Part shown: one piece after another, positions 13,510 to 25,720 of the stretch
How the letters are laid out: every line of letters starts with the position of its first letter
Numbering within the stretch: the stretch's first letter is position 1
DNA from: Girardinichthys multiradiatus
Taxonomy: Eukaryota; Chordata; Actinopteri; Cyprinodontiformes; Goodeidae
Reading direction: 5' to 3'
DNA length: 64,000 nucleotides
NCBI RefSeq assembly: GCF_021462225.1
Contig: NC_061797.1
Span: forward strand, 24,451,093 to 24,515,092
The notes under the pieces: model-generated
What the model was told of the DNA's origin: nothing
Database searches by the model: none
What the model saw: the letters and a program-made list of their open reading frames with translations, nothing else
Program-made: the position numbers and the translations under genes

Positions 13510-14058
13510 ATGTTGTGGAAGACCTCCTGTCTTGTTCCGGTACCAAAGAAAACTCACCCATCAGTCCTCAATGACTATAGACCTGTTGCCCTGACACCCC
13601 ACATCATGAAGGTCCAAGAGAGACTCCTGCTGGCCCACCTGAGAAAGCAAACAATAAACTATCAGGACCCCCATCAGTTTGCTTATCGCTGTGGAGTTGG
13701 AGTTGAAGATGCCATCATACACCTGCTTCAACAAACCCACTGTCATCTGGACCAAGCCAGCAGCACTGTGAGGATCATGTTCTTTGATTTCTCCAGTGCA
13801 TTTAACACAATCCAACCTGATTTGCTTTGTCAGAAACTCCAGAAGACTCAGGTGGAGGCCTCAACAATCTCCTGGATCAAAGACTACATGACAAACAGAC
13901 CACAGTTTGTGAGACTGAAGGGTTATGAGTCTAACCAGGTAGTTAGCAGCACAGGAGCCCCACAGGGCACTGTACTCCCACCATTCCTTTTCACTCTGTA
14001 CACCTCAGACTTCCAGTACAAGACAGACTCCTGTCATCTGCAGAAATTACTCAGATGA
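13510..14058 (+). pseudogene. LINE reverse transcriptase fragment, 5' piece
   Basis: The open frame covers RT motifs from LVPVPKKTHPSVLNDYRPVAL through FFDFSSAFNTI (motif A, catalytic Asp) to STGAPQGTVL (motif B). The frame breaks just before the catalytic YSDD box. At about 14047 the sequence reads gcagaaattactcag, whereas the copy at 47935 reads gcagaaatactcgg, so a single inserted T shifts the frame. After the shift the rest of the RT continues out of frame to 14146, where the LTR insertion begins. The protein would have reverse-transcribed LINE RNA at a nicked target. Here it is dead. Confidence 0.85.
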
Positions 14059-15083
14059 TTCTGCAGTTGTGGGGTAGATCAGAGATGGACAAGAAGATGA
14101 GTACAGGGAGCTGGTGGACCGCTTTGTGGCATGGTGTGGAAACAATTGTAAGGATTATGATTATTGATTAATTAATATTTATCAATAATTATAATTAAAA
14201 ATCATAATTTGAGAAAATTAATTTCTTCACCAAAAATCCTCATTTATGAATCGAAACCAGAGATGTCTTCTGGTGTTGTAATTGTAGCCTAAAGCCCTTG
14301 ATAATTACAACCGTTAAATACCCACTAATAATTGATAACTATTACCAGAGATGTCACTGTTTAATCAACCGTTTCTGCTGAAAAGTGCAGAACTTTAACC
14401 TTATTTTGACTGACAAATCACAGTTGCACAAAATAAACACAAAACGCCTTCTCTTTATCTACGTGAAAATTTATTAAACCAATCAGCCTGATAGAATCAG
14501 CTGTTCGATCCAATGATCTTCACCTACTCAAACATGCAAAGTTCTACACAAAAGTGTAAAATATCTAACTAAACAAAATAAAACAAAACAGCAGTGGGTG
14601 TGTATGAGATCAAACCAGCAGTTATGGCAAAATAAAAGGGGAATATGGTTGAACGAAGCTTTGGGTGCGCCCCTCCCAAAGTGTAGCTAAACAGGACACG
14701 GGCGGTCATAAACCTTCCCCAAGCAAGGTTGTAAAACTCAGCCCACACAAAGGATCATAAACCCTTTTGGCGGCAAACCAGTAAAACATGAAGTTTAAGA
14801 CAAAGAAAATGGTTGACTTTCACCATAAGGTTATTCTAGCAGTCCAGACACACGGAGCACCTGCTCACAGGTGTTCGCACAGTAAAAGCACAATCTTTCA
14901 GACTCGGCGGCCTCAGACAACAACAGTAATCACGTTTCAAAAGACAATGGCATGCACATACAATTCAGAACACATTAGACTCTAAGTGGCGATTCTATCC
15001 TGCCCAATCTTTATTCCTTATAAAGAAATAAAAATAAAAGGTGGATTTTACTTGTTGTTGTCTCCTCTGACCAGAGGGGGAGA

Positions 15084-15101
15084 GGGGGGGGGGGGGGGGG
15101 G
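15084..15101 (+). repeat. G18 homopolymer
   Basis: There is a run of 18 G inside LTR copy A, preceded by gaggggga. The exact length is likely to be uncertain in any assembly. Confidence 0.9.
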
Positions 15102-15419
15102 TGAAGAGTTCCACGCGTCCGCGGATACTTAGCGAAGCAGTCCGTTTTCTTCCTTGGTGACCTCCGTGGCAGAAAGGTAGAAGAGTTATGATGGACCGTC
15201 ACTAGTTGACTGGTACAAAACAAGGAGTGAAAGTTGCGTCTCCTTGAAACTCCGTGGTTTTTTGGTTACGTGTTATGGTGCGTTCACGCGAGAGCGATGG
15301 ACGAGTTGAAAAATCTGAACTTTTTCCTAAATTCGCGTCGTGTCAACCAATCAGGGACTGGATGTGGCTGTGACGTAGGGTGAAAGACCACAGCGGAGAA
15401 GAAGCGGTTGTCAGTGAAG

Positions 15420-15527
15420 ATGGAGGACCAGATCATAGTGGCAGTGTGCGGCAAGCCAGAGTTGTATGACTCAACTAATTACTTTTACCGAGACAAGTAC
15501 AGAAAGGCCTGGCCTGGTTATGTTTAG
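15420..15527 (+). pseudogene. Harbinger accessory (MADF/Myb-like) gene, N-terminal remnant
   Basis: An ATG at 15420 opens a 35-codon frame that reads like the start of a MADF domain: an acidic start MEDQII, then KPELYDST, then YRDKYRKAW. In MADF proteins the pattern is a short N-terminus, a 'P-LYD/W' box, 'Y-D---K--AW'. PIF/Harbinger elements carry such a DNA-binding partner next to the transposase, which supports the reading. The frame stops at 15525 soon after AW, where the family would continue for another 60 or more residues. The element was therefore internally deleted. The frame is too short to be reported by length-based gene finding. Confidence 0.6.
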
Positions 15528-15603
15528 GCACAAATATCTTATATTTAGGAGATGTGGACATTAAAAATCAGCTGTTTTTTTTACTGAGGTGAGATTTATT
15601 TGC

Positions 15604-15904
15604 TCACTGAAGACAGATGGACAGGCGTTCAGCAGCGGGGATATAGTGCCGGTAGTTGGTGTTCCGGAGGGCGATTTGTCTTCCAACGCGGGACAGCAGA
15701 TCTTCGAACTGGGTCCTGGATAGACGGAAGTACCGCTGAAATCGACCGTCATCCAGACGCAGCTCCTGGAGTAAGTGGTGGTAATCTCTGAACTGTTCCC
15801 GTCCCTGAAGAATCTGGTGAACCCAGGTATGTTGACGTCGGCTGCGTTTTTCGGCTCTCCACAGGTAAAACACCGTAATTATCCGTGAAATCCATGTCTG
15901 CCAT
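15604..15904 (-). pseudogene. HARBI1-like transposase, N-terminal remnant
   Basis: The minus-strand frame 15873-15604 encodes a typical HARBI1/PIF N-terminus: a basic start (RAEKRSRRQHTWVHQILQ), then YHHLLQELRLDDGRFQRYFRLS, then an FEDLLSRVGRQIA helix and a PAAERLSICL end. The presumed ATG, in the setting atggcagacatgg, is at 15904. It is one base out of frame with the rest, so a single-base indel separates start and body near 15875. The frame ends at LSICLQ. Immediately after it the minus strand reads CTTCA-GTGAGC, which could be an old splice donor. The DDE catalytic domain is absent. The protein would have bound and cut the element's ends in the nucleus. Confidence 0.8.
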
Positions 15905-16429
15905 GTTCAGTTGAAACCAGCAAGCAGCAGATGGGAGCTCCTCCTATTTGATGACGCGGCGAAGCGTTGCCGCTTGTTGCCAAATGCCAACGCGGAGTTC
16001 ACGCGGAATGTCAAGGGGGCAAAAGCACACAAATGAGGCAAAATATTCGCGGAATCCGCGTTCGGTGTGAACGCACCATTAAACTCACGTCTTCGATCGG
16101 CAAAGTGAAATTTCTGGCCGCCTTATTCCAGAAACCTATTTCATGAATTTTTTGTTGGCCATCGAAGGAGAATAAATGAAGAATCCATGTGGGACCTCTT
16201 CTTCTCCAGAGAGAGATGCTTCAGATGTTGGTCCGGTATCCAACGTGAAAGAGCTTCTTTCAAACGTTCGCCTTCCTATATTACCTCCTGTGACGTCAGA
16301 CCTGGGACGGCCCTGTCATATCAGCCGCAGTGGCCGCTGGGTTTTGTAGGACAGACTATCCTGTGGCACAAAGGCGTCCAGGAACGTGCAAATGGTCCGA
16401 TATTCAGCAAACAAGTGGTCTAACACAAT

Positions 16430-17032
16430 CATCTCATCTTGAACGTGACTAAAACAAAGGAGATTATTGTAGATTTTAAGAGAAACATTAATAAGTCAAA
16501 AACTATTTCCATCATGGGAGAAGAAGTGGAGGTGGTGGAGGAGTATAAATACCTCAGTGTTCACCTGGACAACAGACTGGAGTGGAGATACAACTGTGAA
16601 GCTGTCTATAAGAAGGGACAGAGCAGACTGTACTTCTTGAGGAAGCTTGGATCCTTTGGTGTTTGCAGCAAGATGCTGCATATCTTCTACAAGTCTGTTG
16701 TGGAGAGTGTGATCACTTCTGCCATCAACTTCTGGGGAAGCAGAATCAGAGCCAGGGACTTAAAAAAGCTCAACAAGCTGATAAAGAAGTCTGGCTCTGT
16801 TCTGGGGACTCCTCTGGAACCTCTGGAGATTTTTGTGCAAAGAAGGATTCTTCATAAAATGAAGAACATTATGGAGAACCCTGAGCATCCTCTTCATGAG
16901 ACTGTCCTACAACAACAGAGTGTCTTCAGTCAGAGGCTTCTTCAGATGTGCTGTAAGACGGAGCACTACAGGAGATCCTTCCTGCCCACAGCCATCAGCA
17001 TCTACAACGTCTCTTTGAAGAAACCCTCATAA
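16430..17032 (+). pseudogene. LINE reverse transcriptase fragment, 3' piece
   Basis: This continues the interrupted LINE after the LTR insertion. The 197-codon frame starts at LNVTKTKEIIVDFKR (thumb region of the RT) and runs through YKYLSVHLDNRLEWR, KKGQSRLYFLRKLGSFGV, the FYKSVVESVI segment and the C-terminal ISIYNVSLKK to the natural stop. It is intact over its length. Notably it keeps ATA AAG AAG at 16778-16786 (LNKLIKKSG), where the longer copy at 48393 has a TAG. This shows that the longer copy has a point nonsense change and that the stop is not a family feature. Confidence 0.85.
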
Positions 17033-18507
17033 TGAGCTACAACAACATTTAATTTCCCTTTGGGATTAATAAAGTATTTTTGAATTGAATTGAATTAATT
17101 CTTGAAAGCATGCATAGCAACACCAAGTGATTCCATAATGTTAGATGACATTTCTGCTATCGATGGTATTACATCAACATAACTTAAATGGTGCACACCT
17201 CAGTGCTCTGCATTCTAACTCACCTGGAAAAATGCCCTCATGTAACCCAACATCATTCATATATCATGGCTGCCATCAGCCAGCAAGCACTGCAATTCAA
17301 TTCAATTCAATTCAGTTTTATTTATATAGCGCCAATTCACAACACATGTTGTTTCAAGACACTTCACAACAGTCAGGTACATACATTCCAATTAATCCTA
17401 ACCATTGAACAGTGCAGTCGGAGTTAGCTTTTTATTCAAATTGGATAAAACGTTTTTCTATCTAAGGAAACCCAGCAGATTGCATCCAGTCAGTGACTTG
17501 CAGCATTCCCTCCTCCTGAATGAGCATGTAGAGACAGTGGACAGTCACTGGCGTTGACTTTGCAGCAATCCCTCATACAGAGCATGCATGTAGCGACAGT
17601 GGAGAGGAAAAATTCCCTTTTAACAGGAAGAAACCTCCACCAGAACCAGGCTCAGTGTGAGCAGCCATCTGCCACGACTGACTGGGTGTTTGAGAGAACA
17701 GAGCAGAGACACAAAAAGAACAAAGAAGCACTGATCCGGGAGTACTTTCTATGGGAAGGAAAAGTAAATGTTAATGGATGTAGCTCCTTTAGTTGTTTCA
17801 CCTAGAAAGAAAGAACAGATAAACTCTGAGCCAGTTTTCAAGGTTAGAGTCTGAAAGAGAGCACATACAGTTAGTTACAGTTAAGCTCAGTCAATCGCCA
17901 TGTCTAGGAGAGAGAAAGGGTTAAACTCTAAAAGACAGGGCTATGTGGATCATTGGTAGAGGGTGAGCATTAAGTTGTTGCCAGCAGAAGCTCGGACGAT
18001 TCCCCTCTCCAGAAAAGTGTCACAGGTAGACACATAGCCAGGCCAGATGTAGCTTCTAAGAAGAGAATAGAGAAAACAAGGTTAAAAGCTGAAATAACAG
18101 CAAATAATGCAAAATTGGAGAGTAGTGTGAGAATGTAGCGAAGAGGGTGAAAGTGGTCGTTATGTCCTCCAGCAGCCTAAGCCTATAGCAGCATAACTAC
18201 ACAGATAGTTTCAGTTCAGATTATTTTGTTAAACGGCGCTTATTTACAACAATGTCGTCTCAAGGAACCCCACAAACGGTCCCACTGATGGTCATTGTTA
18301 TACTAAAAACCACAAGGATTGGAATACCTCTCTCTGTCAGACTGATTATAACCATTGGAAAAGAGAAGGGGTCATACAGGTAGCAGAAATGGAGGGTGTG
18401 TTTGCACCTCAACCATAACTGAGCCGGTTTAGCTGGCTAAACCTGACTCCCCTTACTCCAACCAACAGGGAGGGAGGAAGGCTCCCTCCCTGATAAACTA
18501 AGCCACT

Positions 18508-19785
18508 CTAACTATAAGCTTTATCAAAAAGGAAAGTTTTAAGCCTAGCCTTAAAAGTAGACAGGGTGTCTGCCTCACGGACTAAAGCTGGGAGCTGGTT
18601 CCACAGGAGAGGAGCCTGATAACTAAAGGATCTGCCTCCCATTCTACCTCTAGAGACTCTAGGAACCACCAGTAAACCTGCAGTCTGAGAACGAAGTGCC
18701 CTGTTAGGAACATATGGAACCATCAGATCTCTGATGTATGATGGAGCTTGGTCATTAAGGGCTTTATATGTGAGGAGGAGAATTTTAAATTCTATTCTAA
18801 ATTTAACAGGGAGCCAATGAAGGGAAGCTAAAAAAGGAGAAACATGATCTCTCTTTTTAATTTTCATCAGAACTCTTGCTGCAGCATTTTGAATCAGCTG
18901 AAGGCTTTTAACTGCATTTTGTGGACATCCTGATAGTAAAGAATTACAATAGTCCAGCCTTGAAGTAACAAATGCATGGACTAGTTTTTCAGCGTCACTC
19001 CTGGATAGGATATTTCTAATTTTGGCAATGTTCCGGAGGTGAAAGAAGGAAATCCTAGAAACCTGTTTAATATAGGATTTAAATGACATGTTCTGGTCAA
19101 AAATAACACAAAGGTTTTTTACTTTATTACCGGAGGTCAATTTAATGCCATCCAGGTTAAGTGATTGACTAAGCAGTTTCTTTTTTAAAGACTCCGGTCC
19201 AAAGACGACAACTTCTGTCTTGTCTGAATTTAGAAGCAAAAAATTTAAAGTCATCCAAGTTTTTATATCTTCAAGACATGCTTGTGGTCTATCTAACTGG
19301 TTGGGCTCATCAGGATTTATGGATAAGTAAAGCTGACTATCATCAGCGTAACAGTGAAAATGTATCCCATGCTGCCTGATAATTTGACCTATTGGAAGCA
19401 TATATATAGTAAAGAGAATTGGCCCAAATACTGAACCCTGTGGTACTCCACAATTAACCCTGGAGTTTAAAGATGATTTATCATTTACATGAACAAACTG
19501 GAATCTGTCAGACAGATAAGATTTAAACCAGCCTAGTGCTGTTCCCCTGATCCCTACAGCATATTCCAGCCTTTTTAAGAGAATATTATGGTCGACTGTA
19601 TCAAATGCAGCATTGAGATCTAACAGAACCAGAACAGACACAAGTCCATTATCTGAGGCCATAAGAATATCATTGGTGACTTTCAGCAGAGCTGTTTCAG
19701 TGCTATGATGAGCTCTGAAACCTGACTGAAACTCTTCAAACAGGTCATTACTGTGTAAATGCTCCCATATTTGATTAGCAACTAT
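18508..19785 (-). pseudogene. L2-type LINE reverse transcriptase, C-terminal two thirds
   Basis: An open frame from about 19785 to the natural stop at 18508. Order of motifs: FQSGFRAHHSTETALL (before motif A), LLDLNAAFDTVDH (motif A), GVPQGSVFGPILFTIY (motif B), CYADDSQLYL (motif C, catalytic YADD intact), LNSDKTEVVVFGP (motif D region), then the L2-type C-terminus with LDYCNSLLSG, HVSPFLASLHWLPV and FKARLKTFLFDKAY. The Met at 19662 is internal, because the same frame is open upstream of it. The frame is joined to the N-terminal RT piece only through a one-base frameshift near 19785. All catalytic residues visible here are kept. Confidence 0.9.
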
Positions 19786-20372
19786 TTAGAATTTTAGATA
19801 AGAATGGAAGATTGGATATAGGTCTGTAATTTTTCAAGTCATCTCGATCAAGCGAAGGTTTCTTAAGTAAAGGTTTAATTACAGCTACCTTAAAAGCTTG
19901 TGGTACATATCCATTTACCAAGGATAAATTAATCATATCTAAAATGGGGCTGGTAATCAGAGGGAACACTTCCTTAAATAATTTGGTTGGGATTGGGTCT
20001 AACATACAAGTTGAAGGTTTAGATGAAGCTAATATTTCTGATAACTCAGGAAGCTTCACAGGATCAAAACAGTCCAAACACAAATCAGGTTCTGCAGTTC
20101 TTTCCAATGTTGTCTCACTTGCTGAGGATGAAAGAATCATCTTCGGGAGTATGTCAAAGATGTTCTTTTTAATAGAATCAATTTTATTTAAGAAGAATCC
20201 CATAAAGTCATGGCTGCTAAGAGCTAAGAGAAAGGATTGCTCAACAGAGCTATGACTCTGTGTAAGTTTAGCAACTGTACTAAAGAGAAACCTAGTATTA
20301 TTCTTGTTCTCTTCTATTAATGATGAGAAATAAGCTGTTCCAGCTTGGCGAAGTGTCTTTTTATATATACAA
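19775..20372 (-). pseudogene. L2-type LINE, linker and N-terminal RT piece
   Basis: From about 20372 (just after a frameshift at the end of the endonuclease piece) the minus strand is open through SLIEENKNNTRFLFSTVAKL and MGFFLNKIDSIKKNIFD to SKPSTCMLDPIPTKLFKE and the first RT motifs KVAVIKPLLKKPSLD and NYRPISNLPFLSKIL. It then runs into a stop (LNSC*) at 19775. The following RT segment (VANQIWEHL onward) is one base out of frame. This is the fingers region of the RT and its connection to the endonuclease. Confidence 0.85.
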
Positions 20373-21400
20373 CAGTAGGCTATTTTTCCAGATTAAGTAG
20401 GAATCCTCTAGGTGTGTAGAGCGCCATTTTCTCTCCAATTTTCTAACATTGCGCTTTAAAGTACGCAGCTCTGAATTAAACCAAGGAGCTAGCCTCCTAT
20501 GAATGATTACTTTCTTTTTCAAAGGGGCAGCATTGTCTAATGCATCACGCAATGATGAAGAAACATTATGAACAAAAGAATCAATTTGTGAAGGGGCAGA
20601 AACAGAATTATTGCCCTCCATTGTGCTTTTCAGTGATAATGAGGAAATTAAAAGTGGAACAGATTCTTTAAAGGTTGTTACAGCATTGTCTGATAATGAT
20701 CTACTATAATGAAATTTTCTTTCAGGTGTGGAGTACTCGGTTAAATTAAACTCAAAGGTTATTAAGAAATGGTCAGACAGGACAGGGTTATGAGCGAATA
20801 TTGTTATGTCTTTACATTCAATGCCATATGTCAACACAAGGTCCAGAGAATGAAGACAAAGGTGGGTAAGTTTGTTAATGTTTTGAGCAAAGCCAATTGA
20901 GTCTAAGATAGCATTAAACGCTATATTTAGGCTATCACTTTCAGCGTCAACATGAATGTTAAAATCCCCCACTATAATAACTTTATCTGTATTTAACACT
21001 AATTCAGATAAAAGGTCTGAAAACTGATCTAAAAATTGAGAGTAAGGACCTGGTGGACGGTACAAAACAATAAACAGAAGTGGTTTTAGTGCTTTGCAAT
21101 TTGGATGAGGAAAACTAAGGATTAAATATTCAAAAGAGTTGTAGCTATTGATTGGTCTGGGACTAATCAATAAATCCAACTGACAGATGGTTGCTACACC
21201 TCCTCCTCGCCCAGTATTTCGAGGAATGTGAAAATTTAAATAATTAGTAGGAGTTGACTCATTTATAGTAACATAATCCTCTTGCTGCAGCCAGGTTTCT
21301 GTGAGGCAAAATAAATCAATCTGATTGTCACAAATCAAGTCATTAACTAGCAATGTCTTCGAAGAGAGACATCTTATGTTCAGTAAGCCACATTTAATTG
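20361..21400 (-). pseudogene. L2-type LINE endonuclease domain
   Basis: The 330-codon frame (ATG at 21353) codes for an apurinic-type endonuclease domain. Visible landmarks are CLTETWLQQ (metal-binding Glu), [24 protein letters not shown] (GDFN box, catalytic Asp and Asn) and LSDHFLI (SDH box, catalytic Asp-His). The frame upstream of the Met, [11 protein letters not shown], is open to about 21400, so the ATG given may not be the true start. The frame ends early (NSLLLYI*). The expected YKKTLRQA continues in another frame, so there is an indel near 20372. The role in the element is nicking target DNA. Confidence 0.88.
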
Positions 21401-21714
21401 TTTATTTTTCTTTTCGGTCTGAGTTGTGTTTATTTTTATGAGATTTTCCTGATTTTCTCCTTTTAGATTATTTTTTAACCTATTCAATTTTGGCCGTGGG
21501 TGAGACACTGTCTTAATAGGGTAATGGCTGGGTAGCAGTACAGAAGCTGCAGAGAGGAGTGTTAAACTATGACCCTGCTTCCAGGTCTGAACCCTGGGTT
21601 ATCAGAGTTTTGGAGAACTCATAAATTTGGCCAGATTCCTAGAAAGAAGAGCCGCTCCATCCAAAGTGGGATGATGCCGTCTCTCCGGATAAGACCAGGT
21701 TTTCCCCAAAATGT

Positions 21715-22382
21715 TCACCAGTTATCAATGTAACCCACATCGTTTTCTGGACACCACCTAGACAGCCAGCAGTTGAATGACTGCATGCGGCTAAACATGT
21801 CGTCACTGGTCAGATCAGGGAGTGGACCAGAGAAAATTACGGAGTCCGACATTGTTTTGGCAAACTTACACACAGAAGCAACACTAACTTTGGTGACCTC
21901 CGATTGACGTAACCGGGTGTCATTACCGCCAGCATGAATAACAATCTTACTGTATTTACGCTTATCCTTAGCCAGCAGTTTCAGGTATGATTTGATGTCG
22001 CCCATTCTGGCCCCTGGCAGACATTTGACTATGGTCGCTGGTGTCTCTAGTGCCACGTTTCTGACTATGGAGCTGCCAATTACCAGAGTTGGCTTCTCAG
22101 TGGGTGTGTCACTGAGCGGGGAAAATCTGTTAGAAACGCAGACAGGTTGGTGGTGACCTGTGGGCTGGGATCTAGGACTATGCTTTCTACGTACCCTCAC
22201 CCAGCCGGCCTGAGGCCCAATTGTGTTGTAGTGGCGCCGAGATAGTGTATTTGCAACTTAAAGTGGGAATCTCTGAGCGCACACATTTCACCTGCTTCAA
22301 TTTGATGGCCTGGTATTTTTACAAATGCTAAAGTGATACTAACATACAGGGCCTTGTCAGAATATTCAAACACCACTTCCAT
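21715..22382 (-). pseudogene. L2-type LINE ORF1 with SGNH/esterase-like domain
   Basis: Two minus-strand frames, 22382-22197 (MEVVFEYSDKALYVSITLAF...) and 22200-21715, are parts of one ORF1 separated by a one-base indel at about 22198. The second contains [14 protein letters not shown] (GxS block of the SGNH/GDSL esterase fold) and [13 protein letters not shown] (GGND block with the oxyanion Asn). An esterase-like ORF1 is a known feature of fish CR1/L2 elements, where the protein binds RNA and membranes or lipids. After DNW there is an in-frame TGA at 21715, and the expected frame continues beyond it (TFWGKPGLIRRDG). A one-base loss follows, so the C-terminus is broken. Confidence 0.8.
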
Positions 22383-22384
22383 TT

Positions 22385-23325
22385 TGTGTTTTTACATCCA
22401 CAAACCTTATTGTATTTAAATGGGATTTTATGTTTTAGATCAACTCAAAGTAGTGCATAATTGTAAAGTGGCATTCTGTGGCATTCATTTGGGTTCAGCC
22501 TGGTCTACTCTAGGACCTCCAAATAAAACCCAGTACAACCACCTGCCTTTAGGAATTCACCTGATAAGTAAACACAGTCCACTTTTTATTTAATATCTGT
22601 ATAAAAACAGCTGTTCTGTGAAGGGCTCAGAGTTTTGCTAGACTATACTAGTAGACAAAGATTGATGAATTCATTAGACAAGTCAGAGATAAGGTTTTGG
22701 GGAATTTTAAAGCTTGATTAAGTCTCTTTAGTTATGGTGAAACATGGTGGTGGCAGCATACTGCTATGGGCTTCTATTTAGCAGGGAAAGGGAAACTTGT
22801 TATACTTTGTAGAAAGATAGAGTCAAATAAAGTGCAGTCCAAGAAGAAAACCTATTGGAAAAGAGTTTAGACTAGAGAAGAGCTTCCCATTCCAGCAGGA
22901 CAATGACCCTGAACATAGAGCCATAGTTAAAATAAAATGGTTTTATACTGAAGCATATTCATGAGTTAGAATGTCCTAATCAAAGTCCAAATCTAACTAC
23001 AACTGAAAATCAGTGGCAGGTCTTGAAACCTGCTGTTCACAGATGCAGTCCATCCAATCTAATGGAGCCTCAGCTTTTTTACAAAGAAGAATGGGAATGG
23101 GAAGAATGTTCCTGTCTAGATATGCAAAGCTGATAAAGACACACCCAAAAAACTTAAATGCATTGGACTCTGTATTTTTTACACATAGTGTTTCAGTTAA
23201 TTAAAAAAAATGTGAAAGCCATGTATCCTTTCCCCTTCACATCAGTTCTTTGTGTTAGTCCAACAGTTTGTTGTAACTTGACAAAATGTGAAAAAGTTCA
23301 AGGGATGTGCATACTTGTGCCATGA
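22385..23325 (+). mobile_element. Tc1-like transposon, decayed
   Basis: The left end contains 'atgggattttatgttttagatcaactcaaagtagtgcataat' and the right end contains 'gttgtaacttgacaaaatgtgaaaaagttcaaggg', the paired termini of a very common fish Tc1-like family. The decayed transposase is on the + strand: HGGGSI at about 22741-22760, QQDNDPEH at about 22893-22920 (second catalytic Asp), then a frame with 'aatcaaagtccaaatctaa' for the expected SPDLN. Several stops interrupt it. It lies just right of the L2 LINE and 140 bp before exon 2. A related, shorter copy is at 32158-32784. Confidence 0.75.
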
Positions 23326-23348
23326 ATGCAGTTAACGTGCAACTGTGA

Positions 23349-25555
<2,207 letters not shown>

Positions 25556-25720
25556 ACCCACTGGAAATGGAGTATGAGGAGGCGGTCAGTAAGGTGACAC
25601 TACAGCAGATCATCCGCGACCTGGAGCCCTCCACCAGTTACAACTTCTACGTCAAGGCCTACACATCCCATGGAGCCAGCAAACCATCAGAGAGGGTTAC
25701 AGAAAGCACTCACGGCGAGG
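25556..25720 (+). CDS. igdcc3: IGDCC3-like receptor, exon with end of FN3-1
   Basis: 165 bases, phase 1 at both ends, acceptor tttcag and donor gtgagt. It encodes the second half of FN3-1: LQQIIRDLEPSTSYNFYVKAYTSHGASKPS, with the FN3 'L-P-T-Y-F-V-A' pattern, then the linker ERVTESTHGE. Phase-1 exons on both sides mean it could be skipped without shifting the frame, but this would destroy the domain. Confidence 0.9.

Larger units (their letters stand above)
15276..16078. mobile_element. Non-autonomous PIF/Harbinger element with TIRs and TTA duplication
   Basis: The ends are inverted: TGGTGCGTTCAC at 15276 and GTGAACGCACCA ending at 16078. They are bracketed by TTA at 15273-15275 and 16079-16081, the 3-bp duplication typical of PIF/Harbinger. 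The 803-bp element keeps the first part of a MADF/Myb-type gene on the + strand (15420) and the first part of the transposase on the minus strand (from 15904). The 3' parts of both genes are deleted, so it depended on proteins supplied in trans. It sits inside LTR copy A and is therefore younger than it. Confidence 0.88.
14147..16425 (-). mobile_element. Solo LTR (copy A) with nested Harbinger insertion
   Basis: Read on the minus strand this is TG...CA: it begins TGTTAGACC (16425) and ends CATAATCCTTACA (14147). It is flanked by a 4-bp CAAT duplication (14143-14146 and 16426-16429) inside the LINE coding region, so both borders are set. On the minus strand it shows a consensus CRE (TGACGTCA, 16291-16298), a TATA-like segment (about 16275-16283) and an AATAAA (14470-14475), in promoter-to-poly(A) order. 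The LTR is 1473 bp once the Harbinger element and one TTA are taken out. No gag, pol or env sequence is present, so it is a solo LTR. The same family occurs at 61612-63626. The retroelement class is not determined. Confidence 0.75.
13510..17096 (+). mobile_element. 5'-truncated Rex1/CR1-type LINE copy, interrupted by an LTR
   Basis: 13510-14146 and 16430-17096 together match the 3' 1.3 kb of the longer copy at 45490-48720; over the first 180 bases they are about 95% identical by eye. The element is truncated on the left, starting inside the reverse transcriptase at the segment WKTSCLVPVPKK. It ends on the right after an AATAAA with a gaatt tail (17078-17096). The interruption at 14147-16425 is a later LTR insertion with a CAAT duplication. 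The naming as Rex1/Babar-like (CR1 group) rests on the RT wording and the short-repeat tail. A search against a repeat library would settle the subfamily. Confidence 0.8.
17285..22385 (-). mobile_element. L2-type LINE, nearly complete, antisense to IGDCC3
   Basis: On the minus strand it runs from the ORF1 N-terminus (22382) to a 3' tail. Its 3' terminus reads, on the + strand, (caatt)n then cagttttatttatatagcgcc at 17285-17330, a very common fish LINE end. The order is ORF1 with an esterase-like domain, ORF2 endonuclease, reverse transcriptase, and about 1.2 kb of 3' UTR. Several frameshifts and stops make it inactive. The 5' border abuts a Tc1-like element, and whether a 5' UTR is missing cannot be seen. 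RT and endonuclease wording fits the L2/Maui branch of the CR1 group. Confidence 0.88.

Noticed and set aside
15604..15873. Possible host HARBI1 gene
   Set aside because: It is confined between TIRs and a TTA duplication, truncated before the catalytic domain and inside an LTR, so it is a transposon remnant.
18508..19785. Long open frame that could be annotated as a host reverse-transcriptase-like gene
   Set aside because: It is the RT of an L2-type LINE with endonuclease and ORF1 remnants in order upstream and a LINE 3' tail downstream, so it is not a host gene.
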